A stretch of DNA of 64,000 nt from positions 1 through 64,000 of the forward strand of contig JAXDKS010000047.1 of assembly GCA_034666985.1 (NCBI GenBank), in the 5' to 3' direction. This stretch comes from DATARR01 sp034666985 (GTDB lineage Bacteria; Acidobacteriota; Thermoanaerobaculia; Multivoradales; UBA5704). The notes beneath the pieces are model-generated. The model saw nothing but the letters and a program-made list of their open reading frames with translations, searched no databases and was not told the DNA's origin. Positions 51,686 through 59,950 of the stretch are shown piece by piece. The first letter of the stretch is position 1; every line of letters begins with the position of its first letter. Position numbers and translations under genes: made by a program.

Positions 51686-51754
51686 ATGCCGACGACCGTC
51701 ACGACTTCGATGACTACGACGACCACCACCACGATCGAGGTGCGGCCGGCCTAG
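51686..51754 (+). CDS. thrL: Thr operon leader peptide (attenuation)
   Basis: A 22-codon ORF, ATG 51686 to TAG 51752. Eleven codons are Thr, seven of them in one unbroken run (codons 10-16), followed by a single Ile. This is the same logic as E. coli thrL, whose Thr and Ile codons sense charged tRNA. It sits 31 bases before an intrinsic terminator and 88 bases before thrA, exactly where a leader should be. No Shine-Dalgarno lies upstream; the promoter position suggests leaderless translation. When Thr-tRNA is scarce, the ribosome would stall in the run and favour read-through into thrABC. Too short for automatic gene callers, but the composition and context are hard to explain otherwise. Confidence 0.85.
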   Translation: MPTTVTTSMTTTTTTTIEVRPA

Positions 51755-51780
51755 GCACTCCAGAAACTCCGGAAACCGAA

Positions 51781-51815
51781 AGCCCCGCACCCTTCGAGGG
51801 AGCGGGGCTTTTTTC
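51781..51815 (+). terminator. Attenuator terminator of the thr operon
   Basis: AGCCCCGC (51781-51788) pairs with GCGGGGCT (51802-51809). Inside it CCCT/AGGG closes a TCG loop, with one A-A mismatch between the two stems, and a T-rich tract follows (TTTTTTCTTT type). It lies between the leader stop and the thrA ribosome site. The CTCCGGAAACCG region just before it could take part in an alternative antiterminator; I have not proved that pairing. Confidence 0.85.
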
Positions 51816-51842
51816 TTTGGAAAACGGTTGGAGGATCGGGCG

Positions 51843-54323
51843 ATGCGGGTTCTCAAGTTCGGCGGCACCTCGGTGGGCAGCGCGGAGCGGATGCGCGGCG
51901 TGGCGAACATCGTCGTCCGGCAGGCGCGGGAGGCCCCCCTGCTGGTAGTGGCCTCGGCCGTGGGCGGCGTCACCGACGGCCTGCTGCGAGGCTCCGAGGA
52001 GGCGGCGGCCGGCGGCTCGGTGGTGCCGGCCCTGGCCCGCTTCCACTCGCTCCACCGCGAGATCCTCGCCGGGCTGCGCAGCGAGATGGGCGCGGAGGGA
52101 GCCCTCGAGGCCGAGGCCGACCTCGGGGCCCTGGAGAGGGAGATGGAGAACCTGCTGCGCGGCTTCGCCCTGCTGCTGGAGCGCCCGCCGGGCGCCTTGG
52201 CCGTCCTCTCCTCGCTGGGCGAGCGGGCTGCCTGCGCCCTGCTCTCCCGATTGCTGGCCGCCCGCGGGCCCGGCGCGCGCCTGCTCGATCCCAAGACCCT
52301 GATCCGCACCGCCGGCCCGCCGCTCTCGGCCTCTCCCGACTGGGAGTCCACCCGCCGCGCCTTCGCGTCCGTGCGGGAATCTCCTCCGGCCATCTCCCTG
52401 CTGCCGGGCTTCTACGGCGCCGACGCCTCCGGACGCGTCAACCTGCTGGGCCGGGGCGGCTCGGACTACTCCGCCGCCATCGCCGCCTGGGCCCTGGACG
52501 CGGAGCTGCTGGAGATCTGGACCGACGTCGACGGCATCTTCACCGCTGATCCACGGCTGGTATCCCACGCCGCCGTGCTTCCCGAGGTGAGCTACGAGGA
52601 GGCCATGGAGCTCTCCTTCTTCGGCGCCAAGGTGCTCCATCCCAAGACCATCCAGCCGGCGCGCGAGAAGGGGATCCCAGTGCGGGTGCGCAACAGCTTC
52701 GCCCCCGATCACCCCGGCAGCCTGGTGCATGGCGCCGCTGCCCCCGCGGAGGCCGGGGCCCGAGGGATCACCTACCTGCCCGGCGTCGCCCTGGTGGACG
52801 TCACCGGCTCGGGGATGGCAGGCGTGCCGGGCGTCGCCGCCCGCGTCTTCCAGGCCATGGCCGGGGCGGGGATCTCCGTCATCCTCATCACTCAGGGATC
52901 GAGCGAGATGGCCATCTCCTTCGCCGTGGCCGAGGCGGACGGCCTGCGGGCGGTCGAGGCCCTGGGCGGTGCCTTCGCCGCCGAGTTGGCGGCGGGGCTG
53001 CTCGATCCCATCCAACTCCGCTCCGGCGGCGCCATCCTCTCCCTGGTGGGCGACGGCATGCGCCACCGCCTGGGGGTGGCGGGCGCCTTCTTCGGCGCCG
53101 TGGCCGCGGTGGGCGTGAGCGTCGTCGCCATCGCCCAGGGGTCGAGCGAGCGCAACATCTCGGCCGTGGTGGCCGCCGCAGACGCGCCGCGCGCCGTGCG
53201 CCACCTCCACGCTCAACTCTTCGAGCGCCGGAGCGAGCTGCAGCTCGTGGTCTGGGGGGTGGGCAACGTCGGGGCGAAGCTGCTGCGCAAGATCGCCGAG
53301 CACCAGGCCCGCGACGAGCGGCGGGTGGACCTGCGGCTCTGCGCCGTGGCCAACTCGAAGCGCTGCGCCTTCGACGCCGACGGACTGGACCCCGCGGCTT
53401 GGGCTCCCCGCCTCGCGGTTGAAGAGGATCAAGCCGCCCTCCCCTCTTCCCTCGACACCCTGCTGGCCGAGCTCGCCCGCGCCCGGCTGGTCAATCCCGT
53501 GTTCGTCGACTGCACCTCCGACGACGGCGTGGCCGCCGCCTACGGCCGCCTGTTCGCCGCCGGCCTGCACGTGGTGACGGTGAACAAGAAGGCCAACAGC
53601 GCTCCTTACGCGGACTACCGGCGCCTCCACGAGACGAGCGCGCGCCTCAAACGCCGGTTCTTCTACGAGACCAACGTCGGGGCGGGCCTGCCGGTGATCG
53701 GCACCCTGCGCAGCCTGCTGGAGGGAGGCGACCAGGTGCTGCGCCTGGAGGCCGTGCTCTCGGGCTCCCTCTCCTTCCTGCTCGGCGCGCTGGAGGAGGG
53801 CGTGCCCTTCTCCCAGGCCGTGCGCCTGGCCCGCGACCGCGGCTTCACCGAGCCCGATCCGCGCGACGATCTGTCGGGGCTGGACGTGGCCCGCAAGCTG
53901 CTCATCCTCGCCCGCGAGATGGGGGCCGGCATCGACCTCGCGGACGTCCAGATCCTCGGCGTCCTGCCGCCGGACTACGACGCCTCCGGGGAGGTTGACG
54001 ATTTCCTGGCTGGCCTGCCGCGTCTCGACCCTCTGTTCGCCGAGCGCCGCGTCGCCCTCGCCGCCGAGGGGCGGACGCTGCGCCATGCCGCGGTGATCGA
54101 GGCGGTGATGACAGAGGGGGAGGGCGGCGGCTACCGTTGCCGGGTGGGCCTGGAGGCGGTGGGGCCGGACCATCCGCTCTTCGCCGTGCGCGGCGGCGAG
54201 AACGCCTTCTCCTTCCTCACCGAGCACTACCGCCCCACGCCGCTGGTGGTCCGCGGTTACGGCGCGGGCGGCGAGGTCACGGCCGCCGGGGCCCTGGCGG
54301 ACGTGCTCAAGATCGTGGCCTGA
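51843..54323 (+). CDS. thrA: Bifunctional aspartokinase / homoserine dehydrogenase (ThrA type)
   Basis: An 826-residue fusion, about the size of E. coli ThrA (820). Aspartokinase at about 1-285 (VLKFGGTSVGSAERM at the N-terminus, GRGGSDYSAAI, EVSYEEAMELSFFGAKVLHP). Two ACT-type allosteric repeats at about 315-455 (VDVTGSGMAGVPGVAARVF and QGSSERNISAVV), the site of threonine feedback. Homoserine dehydrogenase from about 465 (VVWGVGNVGAKLLRKI, TVNKKANSAPY, FYETNVGAGLPVIG). It performs the first and third steps from aspartate to threonine. ATG 51843 follows GGAGG by 8 bases. First structural gene of an attenuated thrABC operon. Confidence 0.96.
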   Translation: MRVLKFGGTSVGSAERMRGVANIVVRQAREAPLLVVASAVGGVTDGLLRGSEEAAAGGSVVPALARFHSLHREILAGLRSEMGAEGALEAEADLGALEREMENLLRGFALLLERPPGALAVLSSLGERAACALLSRLLAARGPGARLLDPKTLIRTAGPPLSASPDWESTRRAFASVRESPPAISLLPGFYGADASGRVNLLGRGGSDYSAAIAAWALDAELLEIWTDVDGIFTADPRLVSHAAVLPEVSYEEAMELSFFGAKVLHPKTIQPAREKGIPVRVRNSFAPDHPGSLVHGAAAPAEAGARGITYLPGVALVDVTGSGMAGVPGVAARVFQAMAGAGISVILITQGSSEMAISFAVAEADGLRAVEALGGAFAAELAAGLLDPIQLRSGGAILSLVGDGMRHRLGVAGAFFGAVAAVGVSVVAIAQGSSERNISAVVAAADAPRAVRHLHAQLFERRSELQLVVWGVGNVGAKLLRKIAEHQARDERRVDLRLCAVANSKRCAFDADGLDPAAWAPRLAVEEDQAALPSSLDTLLAELARARLVNPVFVDCTSDDGVAAAYGRLFAAGLHVVTVNKKANSAPYADYRRLHETSARLKRRFFYETNVGAGLPVIGTLRSLLEGGDQVLRLEAVLSGSLSFLLGALEEGVPFSQAVRLARDRGFTEPDPRDDLSGLDVARKLLILAREMGAGIDLADVQILGVLPPDYDASGEVDDFLAGLPRLDPLFAERRVALAAEGRTLRHAAVIEAVMTEGEGGGYRCRVGLEAVGPDHPLFAVRGGENAFSFLTEHYRPTPLVVRGYGAGGEVTAAGALADVLKIVA

Positions 54324-54357
54324 TTCGACCTGATCCAAGCGATCCGGGGAGACGACG

Positions 54358-55308
54358 ATGGGAATCCGAGCCTACGCACCCGCGAGCATCGGCAACTTCG
54401 CGGCCGGCTTCGACCTGATGGGCGCCGCCCTTGCCCCCCTCGACGGCACGCTGTGGGGGGACGTGGTGACGGCGGAGACCGCGGACGCGACCGCCCTCAC
54501 CACTTCCGGCCCCCACGCCGGGGACATGCCCGCGGACCCTTGGCAGAACCTGGTGCTGCGCACCTATGCCCTGTTCCGCGAGGCGCTGCGGGTGAAGGGG
54601 ACGGAGTGCCCCAACCTGGCCTTCCACCTGGAGAAGAACCTCCCCCGCTGCAGCGGCCTCGGCTCCTCCGCCAGCTCGGTGGCCGCCACCCTGGCCGCCT
54701 GCCAGGCGCTGCTGGGCGAGCCCCTCACCCGCTCCGAGCTGTTCCTGGTGGCGGGCCGCGCCGAGGCTCTGGTCTCGGGCTCGGCTCACCTGGACAACGT
54801 CGTCCCCTCGCTCGCCGGCGGCCTCCAGCTCCTGGTGCCCGGCCAGGGCGGCGTGCCCGATGCCCGGACGCTTCCCTGGTTCGACGACCTGGTGCTGGTG
54901 GTGGCCTCGCCAGCCTGCGAGCTGGCGACCGAGCGCAGCCGCAAGGTGCTCCCTCGGGAGCTTCCCCTTGCCGTCACCCTGGCCTTCGCCCAGAACCTGG
55001 CGGGGTTCGTCCACGCCCTGGAGTCGGGCGATCGCGACCTCCTCCGTTGCTGCCTGCGGGACGTCCTGGCCGAGCCGTATCGCGCGCCGCTGGTGCCGGG
55101 CTTCCGCGCTGCCCAGGCCGGAGCGATCGCGGCCGGCGCCCTGGGCTGTACCCTCTCGGGCGCCGGGCCCGCGATCTTCGCCGTAGCCGAGGATCCCCAA
55201 AGTGTTGATGTGGCGGATGCCCTCCGCCGTGCCCTGGAGGAGGCCGGCCTCGCCACCACGACCCGCCTCTGCCGCCTCGACACTGCCGGCTCCAGGGTGC
55301 TGTCATGA
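54358..55308 (+). CDS. thrB: Homoserine kinase ThrB
   Basis: A 316-residue GHMP-family kinase, the usual length. The N-terminal YAPASIGNFAAGFD is the substrate-binding strand, and the phosphate loop PRCSGLGSSASSVAA lies near residues 98-112. A C-terminal GCTLSGAGPAIFA loop completes the family pattern. It phosphorylates homoserine made by ThrA. It starts 34 bases after thrA and its stop overlaps the ATG of thrC (ATGA). Confidence 0.96.
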   Translation: MGIRAYAPASIGNFAAGFDLMGAALAPLDGTLWGDVVTAETADATALTTSGPHAGDMPADPWQNLVLRTYALFREALRVKGTECPNLAFHLEKNLPRCSGLGSSASSVAATLAACQALLGEPLTRSELFLVAGRAEALVSGSAHLDNVVPSLAGGLQLLVPGQGGVPDARTLPWFDDLVLVVASPACELATERSRKVLPRELPLAVTLAFAQNLAGFVHALESGDRDLLRCCLRDVLAEPYRAPLVPGFRAAQAGAIAAGALGCTLSGAGPAIFAVAEDPQSVDVADALRRALEEAGLATTTRLCRLDTAGSRVLS

Positions 55309-56585
55309 GGTTGGTGAGCACCCGCGATCCGGGGATGAGGGCGAGCTTCCGGCAGGCCGTGCTGGCCGGGATCGCGCCCGGCGGCGGCCTGTGGATGCCC
55401 GAGCCCCTGCCCGTCTTCGACGACTGGCCGGAGCTGCTGGATCTCCCCTGGAACGAGCGCTGCGCCGTGATCCTCGATCGCCTGCTGGCGGACGAGCTCG
55501 GGCGCGAGCCGGTGGCGAAGGCCGCGCGCGAGGCCCTGGATTTCCCCGTCCCCCTGGTGCCGGTGCGCCCCGGCGTCTTCGCCCTGGAGCTGTTCCACGG
55601 TCCCACCCTGGCCTTCAAGGACTTCGGCGCCCGCTTCTTTGCCGCCGTGCTCGACCTGGTGCGCGAGCCGGGCCGGCCGGTGACCATCCTCACCGCCACC
55701 AGTGGCGATACCGGCGCCGCCGTGGCGCGGGCGTTCTGGAAGCGGTCCGGGGTACGGACCGTGGTGCTCTATCCCAAGGGCCGGGTCTCAGCCCTCCAGG
55801 AGCTGCAGCTCGCCACCCTGGGCGAGAACGTCACGGCCCTGTCTGTCGACGGCGCTTTCGACGACTGCCAGGCCCTGGTGAAGGCCGCCTTCGCGGACGC
55901 GGACCTCACCGCCCGCCACGGCCTCACGTCGGCCAACTCAATCAACGTCGCGCGCCTGCTGCCGCAGATCCTCTACTACGCCGAGGCCGTGGCCGCCCTG
56001 CTCCGGGTGGGGATCGCCCTGCCCGTGATCTCCGTGCCCAGCGGCAACTTCGGCAACCTCTGCGCCGGCCTCCTGGCGCGGGCGATGGGCCTGCCCGTCA
56101 AATCCTTTATCGCCGCCACCAACGCCAACACCACGGTGCCGGACTACCTCGAGACAGGGGATTACCGCCCCCGGCCCTCGGTGGCCACCCTCTCGAACGC
56201 CATGGACGTGGGCGCCCCCAACAACTGGGAGCGCATCGAGCAGCTCTTCGGAGGGGATCTGGACGCCCTGCGCCAAGTCCTGCGCTGGGGCGCGAAGAGC
56301 GACGAGGGGACAGAGAGGTCGATCCGCGACCTGCGGGCCCTCGGCTACCTGGCCGACCCTCACGCCGCCGTGGCCTGGGGAGTCCTTGCCGATCGCCTCG
56401 CCCCCGGAGAGATCGGCGTCTTCCTGGGCACCGCCCATCCCGCCAAGTTCCTGCCCGTCTACGAAAGGATGGGGATCGAGGTGCAGATTCCTCCCGCGCT
56501 CTCGGATCTTCTCGGACGGCCGCTGCTGGCGCGGGAGATCCCGAATGAGATCGGGGCGTTGCGGGAGGTGCTGGAGGACCAATGA
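55305..56585 (+). CDS. thrC: Threonine synthase ThrC
   Basis: A 426-residue PLP enzyme of the ThrC (E. coli-like) type. The PLP lysine is in FHGPTLAFKDFGARFF near residue 107. TATSGDTGAAVA is the substrate loop and VPSGNFGNLCAG the phosphate-binding loop. It converts O-phosphohomoserine to threonine, completing the operon. It is translationally coupled to thrB and ends 10 bases from the convergent EamA gene stop, with no room for a terminator between them. Confidence 0.96.
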   Translation: MRLVSTRDPGMRASFRQAVLAGIAPGGGLWMPEPLPVFDDWPELLDLPWNERCAVILDRLLADELGREPVAKAAREALDFPVPLVPVRPGVFALELFHGPTLAFKDFGARFFAAVLDLVREPGRPVTILTATSGDTGAAVARAFWKRSGVRTVVLYPKGRVSALQELQLATLGENVTALSVDGAFDDCQALVKAAFADADLTARHGLTSANSINVARLLPQILYYAEAVAALLRVGIALPVISVPSGNFGNLCAGLLARAMGLPVKSFIAATNANTTVPDYLETGDYRPRPSVATLSNAMDVGAPNNWERIEQLFGGDLDALRQVLRWGAKSDEGTERSIRDLRALGYLADPHAAVAWGVLADRLAPGEIGVFLGTAHPAKFLPVYERMGIEVQIPPALSDLLGRPLLAREIPNEIGALREVLEDQ

Positions 56586-56595
56586 CGCCCAGGCA

Positions 56596-57501
56596 TCACA
56601 GAAACAGCAGCGCCACGCCCGACACCGCCACCAGGGCCCCCGCCACTCCGCCCAGTCCCACCCGCTCGCGGCGCAGCAGGACCACGAGCGGGATGAGCAG
56701 GACAGGGGTGAGGGCCATGAGGCTGGCGGCCACGCCCGCCACGGTGCGGTGGACGGCGTAGAGGGAGAGGGAGACGCCCAGGCAGGGACCGAAGAAGGCG
56801 CCCACGGCCGCGAAACCCAGGGCCCGGCCGTCCCGCAGCGCCGGCCGCACCCGGGGCCACCAGTGGAAGGCGAGGAAGAGGAGGAGGTAGCCCGCGATCC
56901 CCGCCAGCACCCGCACCTGGGTGGCGGCCACGGCGTTGTAGCTCCCCATCCCCCGCTTGCTCAGCACCAGCCCCCCGGCCTGGCCCAAGGCACCGCCGAA
57001 GCCGAAGAGAATGCCGGCGAGGGCGGTCCTCCTGTCCTTGCCGTCCTTTCGGTCCTTCTGGTCCTTTTTATCCAGCACCGCCCACCCGATCCCTGTCACC
57101 GTCAGCACCATGCCGAGGAGGTCGCGCCCGGTGAGGGTCTCGCCCAGCAGCAGCCAGCCGATGACGGCGGTCAGCGGCGGCGCGAGCGACATCATCAGCA
57201 TCGACAGCCGGGGGCCGATGGCCACGAAGGCCCGGAACAGGCAGAAGTCGCCGAAGACGAAGCCCACGAGCCCGGAGACGGCGAGCCAGGCCCAGGCGTG
57301 AGGCGAGGCGTCGAGCGGCAGGGGCAGCCCGCGCAAGGCCCAGGCGAGAAGGGTGAGGAAGCCGAAGGCGAGGACGAGCCGGATCAGGTTCAGGACGAGG
57401 GGGCCCAGCCGCCGGGCCGCCACGTCGAAGGCCAGGGCGGAGAACGACCAGCAAGTGGACGCGCCGAGAGCCGCCAGTTGGCCGGCGACGGCGGGGCTCA
57501 C
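56596..57501 (-). CDS. EamA/RhaT (DMT)-family transporter
   Basis: A 301-residue integral membrane protein with about ten hydrophobic helices in two EamA halves, the usual size of drug/metabolite exporters (a conserved GETLTGRDLLG-type loop ends the first half). The two halves are joined by a lysine-aspartate-rich linker of KDQKDRKDGKD type, longer than normal for this family. GTG start at 57501, sharing GTGA with the stop of the hydrolase upstream, so both are made from one message. Its position next to thrABC invites a guess at threonine or homoserine export, but substrate cannot be read and the genes are convergent, not co-transcribed. Confidence 0.85.
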   Translation of the reverse strand: MSPAVAGQLAALGASTCWSFSALAFDVAARRLGPLVLNLIRLVLAFGFLTLLAWALRGLPLPLDASPHAWAWLAVSGLVGFVFGDFCLFRAFVAIGPRLSMLMMSLAPPLTAVIGWLLLGETLTGRDLLGMVLTVTGIGWAVLDKKDQKDRKDGKDRRTALAGILFGFGGALGQAGGLVLSKRGMGSYNAVAATQVRVLAGIAGYLLLFLAFHWWPRVRPALRDGRALGFAAVGAFFGPCLGVSLSLYAVHRTVAGVAASLMALTPVLLIPLVVLLRRERVGLGGVAGALVAVSGVALLFL

Positions 57502-58115
57502 AGGGTTTCCATGAACGCCAGCACCGCCGACACCGCTTCGGCGAGATTCTTCTTCTCCGTCCGCCCCGAGGAGGCCCGCGGCTTGAAGGAGTGGTCGCCA
57601 TCCTCGATCCACACCAAGCGAAGGGCGGGCGACAGGCCATAGCCAGCGATCTCGTCGCGGGAGCCGAGGGCGTCGCGGGTGCCCTGCACCACGAGGGTCG
57701 GGGTGCGCAGGTCCCGCAGGTGCGCCGTGCGCAGGCGCTCCGGCTGGCCGGGCGGATGGAACGGATAGCCCAGGCAGACCAGGCCGCGGACGCCGGCCTC
57801 GTCCGCCACCAGGCTGGCCATGCGGCCGCCCAGGGACTTGCCGCCGATCACCAGCCGTGAGCCACCCCCGAGGGCGTCGATGGCCTCCAGCCAAGCCTCG
57901 CGCAGCACCGGCTCACGATCGGGCGGCCGCCGCTCGCCGGTCTCCCGGATGCGGCGCATGTAGGGGAGCTCGAAGCGTGCCACCCGCAGCCCACCCTCGG
58001 CCAGGCCGGCGGCCATGGCATCCATGAACGGTGAATCCATGGGCGCGCCAGCGCCGTGGGCGAGGACGATCGTGGGGCCGGTCGGCCCGTCGAGGAGGAA
58101 GTGGGGCTTGGCCAT
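57498..58115 (-). CDS. Small alpha/beta hydrolase (KANL3/Tex30, dienelactone-hydrolase-like)
   Basis: A 205-residue alpha/beta hydrolase. LAHGAGAPMDSPF is the oxyanion-hole region, the nucleophile is S94 in GGKSLGGRMA, an acid follows in VVQGTRDALG, and the His is in IEDGDHSFKPR. This compact version without a lid is the KANL3/Tex30-type family found in many bacteria, mostly uncharacterised; esterase or hydrolase activity is plausible. It is first gene of a two-gene unit with the EamA transporter and divergent from the DUF4388 gene, with an 85-base gap. Confidence 0.85.
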   Translation of the reverse strand: MAKPHFLLDGPTGPTIVLAHGAGAPMDSPFMDAMAAGLAEGGLRVARFELPYMRRIRETGERRPPDREPVLREAWLEAIDALGGGSRLVIGGKSLGGRMASLVADEAGVRGLVCLGYPFHPPGQPERLRTAHLRDLRTPTLVVQGTRDALGSRDEIAGYGLSPALRLVWIEDGDHSFKPRASSGRTEKKNLAEAVSAVLAFMETL

Positions 58116-58171
58116 GGGCGGATTGTATGCGAGCCCGAACGCCTCCGGTCCGATTGTCTGCGGTCCGAGTC

Positions 58172-58200
58172 ATTGACACCCGCGAACTGGCGTTCTAGCC
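58172..58200 (+). promoter_or_regulatory. Promoter-like element before the DUF4388/TPR gene
   Basis: A perfect TTGACA at 58172-58177 is followed 17 bases later by a poor -10 beginning TAG at 58195. Transcription would begin at or just after the TTG start at 58201, so either translation is leaderless or the true start codon is further inside the gene. Confidence 0.35.
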
Positions 58201-59805
58201 TTGAATCCCTTGATTCCGACGTCACGGCAGTTGGAGGAGATCGCGCAGCTTCGCGCAGGGACCCTTCCGGAGGTTCCCTTCGCGCCGCTGCTGCTCGCCC
58301 ACGCCCAGCAGCGCCACACGCTGGTTCTGGAGGTGCGCCGCCGGCAGGTGTGGAAGCGCATCCTGTTGGAGGACGGCGTGCCGGTGGACTGCCGGTCCAA
58401 CCTGGCCCACGAGACTCTCGGCCGCTACATGGTGCTGGACGGCAAGCTCTCGGAGGAGGAGTTCACCGCCTCGCTGTCGAAGTCCGCGGCCCGCGGCGTG
58501 CCCCTGGGCGAGGTGCTGCTGGAGCACGGGATGGTCACGGCGGTGGACCTGTTCCGCATCCTGCAGCAGAACCTGGCCAAGAAGCTCCTCGACCTCTTCA
58601 CCTGGAACGAGGGGGAGTTCCGCTGGCTCGACGAGCCGGCCAGCTCCGAGTCGTCGCTCAAGGTGAAGGTGCCGCAGCTCATCCTCACGGGCGTCACCAA
58701 ATTCGCGCCCCAGGAGGAGGTGGACATGTCGGTGGGGCCGCTGGTGGGCAAGCGGCTGGTGCTCAACCCCGCGCCGCCCTTCCCCCTGGAGGAGATCCGG
58801 CTGCATCCGCGCCAGGCCCAACTCGCCGAAGCGCTGCGGATAGGACGGCGGATGGGCGAGCTGGCCGAGGCGACCGGCCTGCCGGTCGACGAGATCACCC
58901 GCCTCCTCTACGCCCTCTGCGTCCTGGGCGTCGTGGTGGCGGCGGACTCGGTGCCCAGGGAGCTCGTCGGCACCGCGCCTCCCGTGCGGCCCGCGACCGC
59001 CACGGGGGCGATTCCCCTCCCGGTGCTGCCGGCTCCGGCAGCGGAGGAAAGGAAAGATAGGACGGATCGGACGGATAGAACAGAAACGACGCCACCGCCC
59101 CTGGAGATCGAGCGGCGGCGCAACGAGATCATGCAGGCCTACCTCTCCTACCGCCGGCAGGATGCCTTCGACCTGCTGGGGGTGGCCGAGGACGCGCCTC
59201 CCGAGGGGATCGACGGGAAGTTCCTGGAATTCTCCCGCCGGTTCGCGCCCTGGACCCTGGAGACCCCGGAGCTCGCGGCCATGGCCGAGCGGGGGCGCGA
59301 CCTGTTCCTCGCCGGCGCCCGGGCCTATGGCGAGCTGGCGGACCGCGAGCAGCGCGGCACCCTGCTCTTCCGGCGCAAGACGCTGCGCGAGGAGCGCGCG
59401 AAGAAGCCGGCGACCTTCGCCATCAAGACCGACCTCCTGGACTCCGAGGCCCAGCACAAGCGGGGCAGGGCGCTGCTCGAGGCCGGCAAGCCCAAGGAGG
59501 CCTTGATGCTGCTCGAGTTCGCCGCCGACTGCGATCCGCAGAACGGCGTCTACGCCGCCGAGACGGCGTGGTGCCGGTTTCTGGTCTCGTCGGCCCACGC
59601 CGGCCGCTCGCTGCGCGAGCTGTCCGAGACCCTGCGGCGCGATCCCAACTGCGGCCTCGCCGCCTTCTATGCCGGCGAGATCCACCGCCAGCTCGGAGCG
59701 CCGGACGAGGCCGAGCCCTACCTGCGGCGGGCGATCAAGCTGATGAGCCCCGACCGCCGGCCGATCGACGCCCTGAAGGCCCTGCCGACCGAGCGCAAGC
59801 GCTGA
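58201..59805 (+). CDS. DUF4388-type protein with J-like and TPR regions
   Basis: About 534 residues. The N-terminal 130 residues resemble DUF4388 (PATAN-type; TLPEVPFAPLLLAHAQQRHT, LVLEVRRRQ). A low-complexity Pro/Ala stretch with a DRTDRTDRTE repeat at about 280-300 leads to a J-domain-like helix pair (AFDLLGVAEDAPPEGIDGKF near 325) and C-terminal tetratricopeptide helices (AQHKRGRALLEAGKPKEAL near 420; AAFYAGEIHRQLGAPDEAE near 490). Such proteins in Acidobacteriota and Myxococcota are linked to gliding, polarity and signalling scaffolds, but this one has no direct assignment. TTG at 58201 is the open-frame start; the start is uncertain (see the promoter before it). Confidence 0.75.
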   Translation: MNPLIPTSRQLEEIAQLRAGTLPEVPFAPLLLAHAQQRHTLVLEVRRRQVWKRILLEDGVPVDCRSNLAHETLGRYMVLDGKLSEEEFTASLSKSAARGVPLGEVLLEHGMVTAVDLFRILQQNLAKKLLDLFTWNEGEFRWLDEPASSESSLKVKVPQLILTGVTKFAPQEEVDMSVGPLVGKRLVLNPAPPFPLEEIRLHPRQAQLAEALRIGRRMGELAEATGLPVDEITRLLYALCVLGVVVAADSVPRELVGTAPPVRPATATGAIPLPVLPAPAAEERKDRTDRTDRTETTPPPLEIERRRNEIMQAYLSYRRQDAFDLLGVAEDAPPEGIDGKFLEFSRRFAPWTLETPELAAMAERGRDLFLAGARAYGELADREQRGTLLFRRKTLREERAKKPATFAIKTDLLDSEAQHKRGRALLEAGKPKEALMLLEFAADCDPQNGVYAAETAWCRFLVSSAHAGRSLRELSETLRRDPNCGLAAFYAGEIHRQLGAPDEAEPYLRRAIKLMSPDRRPIDALKALPTERKR

Positions 59806-59891
59806 CCTTGTCCCGCCCCGGCACCATCCCGGCACCACCTGGAGCAGAGGGCGGCGGTGTGTTAGCATCGGCGACCCGAAGCGAAAACGTC

Positions 59892-59924
59892 GGCCCTGCC
59901 GGGATCCCCGGCATACCCAGGGCC
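59892..59924 (+). promoter_or_regulatory. Nested inverted repeat upstream of the double-HTH gene
   Basis: GGCCCTG (59892-59898) pairs with CAGGGCC (59918-59924); within it GCCGGG-ATC-CCCGGC (59898-59912) is a near-perfect inverted repeat. It lies 26 bases before the GTG of the HTH gene. It may be an autoregulatory operator or an mRNA hairpin. The rest of the 145-base gap shows only AGGAGG before that GTG. Confidence 0.35.
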
Positions 59925-59950
59925 ACATTCTGTGCCCAGGAGGAGGGGAC

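Noticed and set aside
51714..54338. Minus-strand open frame of 874 codons over thrA
   Set aside because: Shadow of thrA, which has full ThrA motifs, a ribosome site and operon context.
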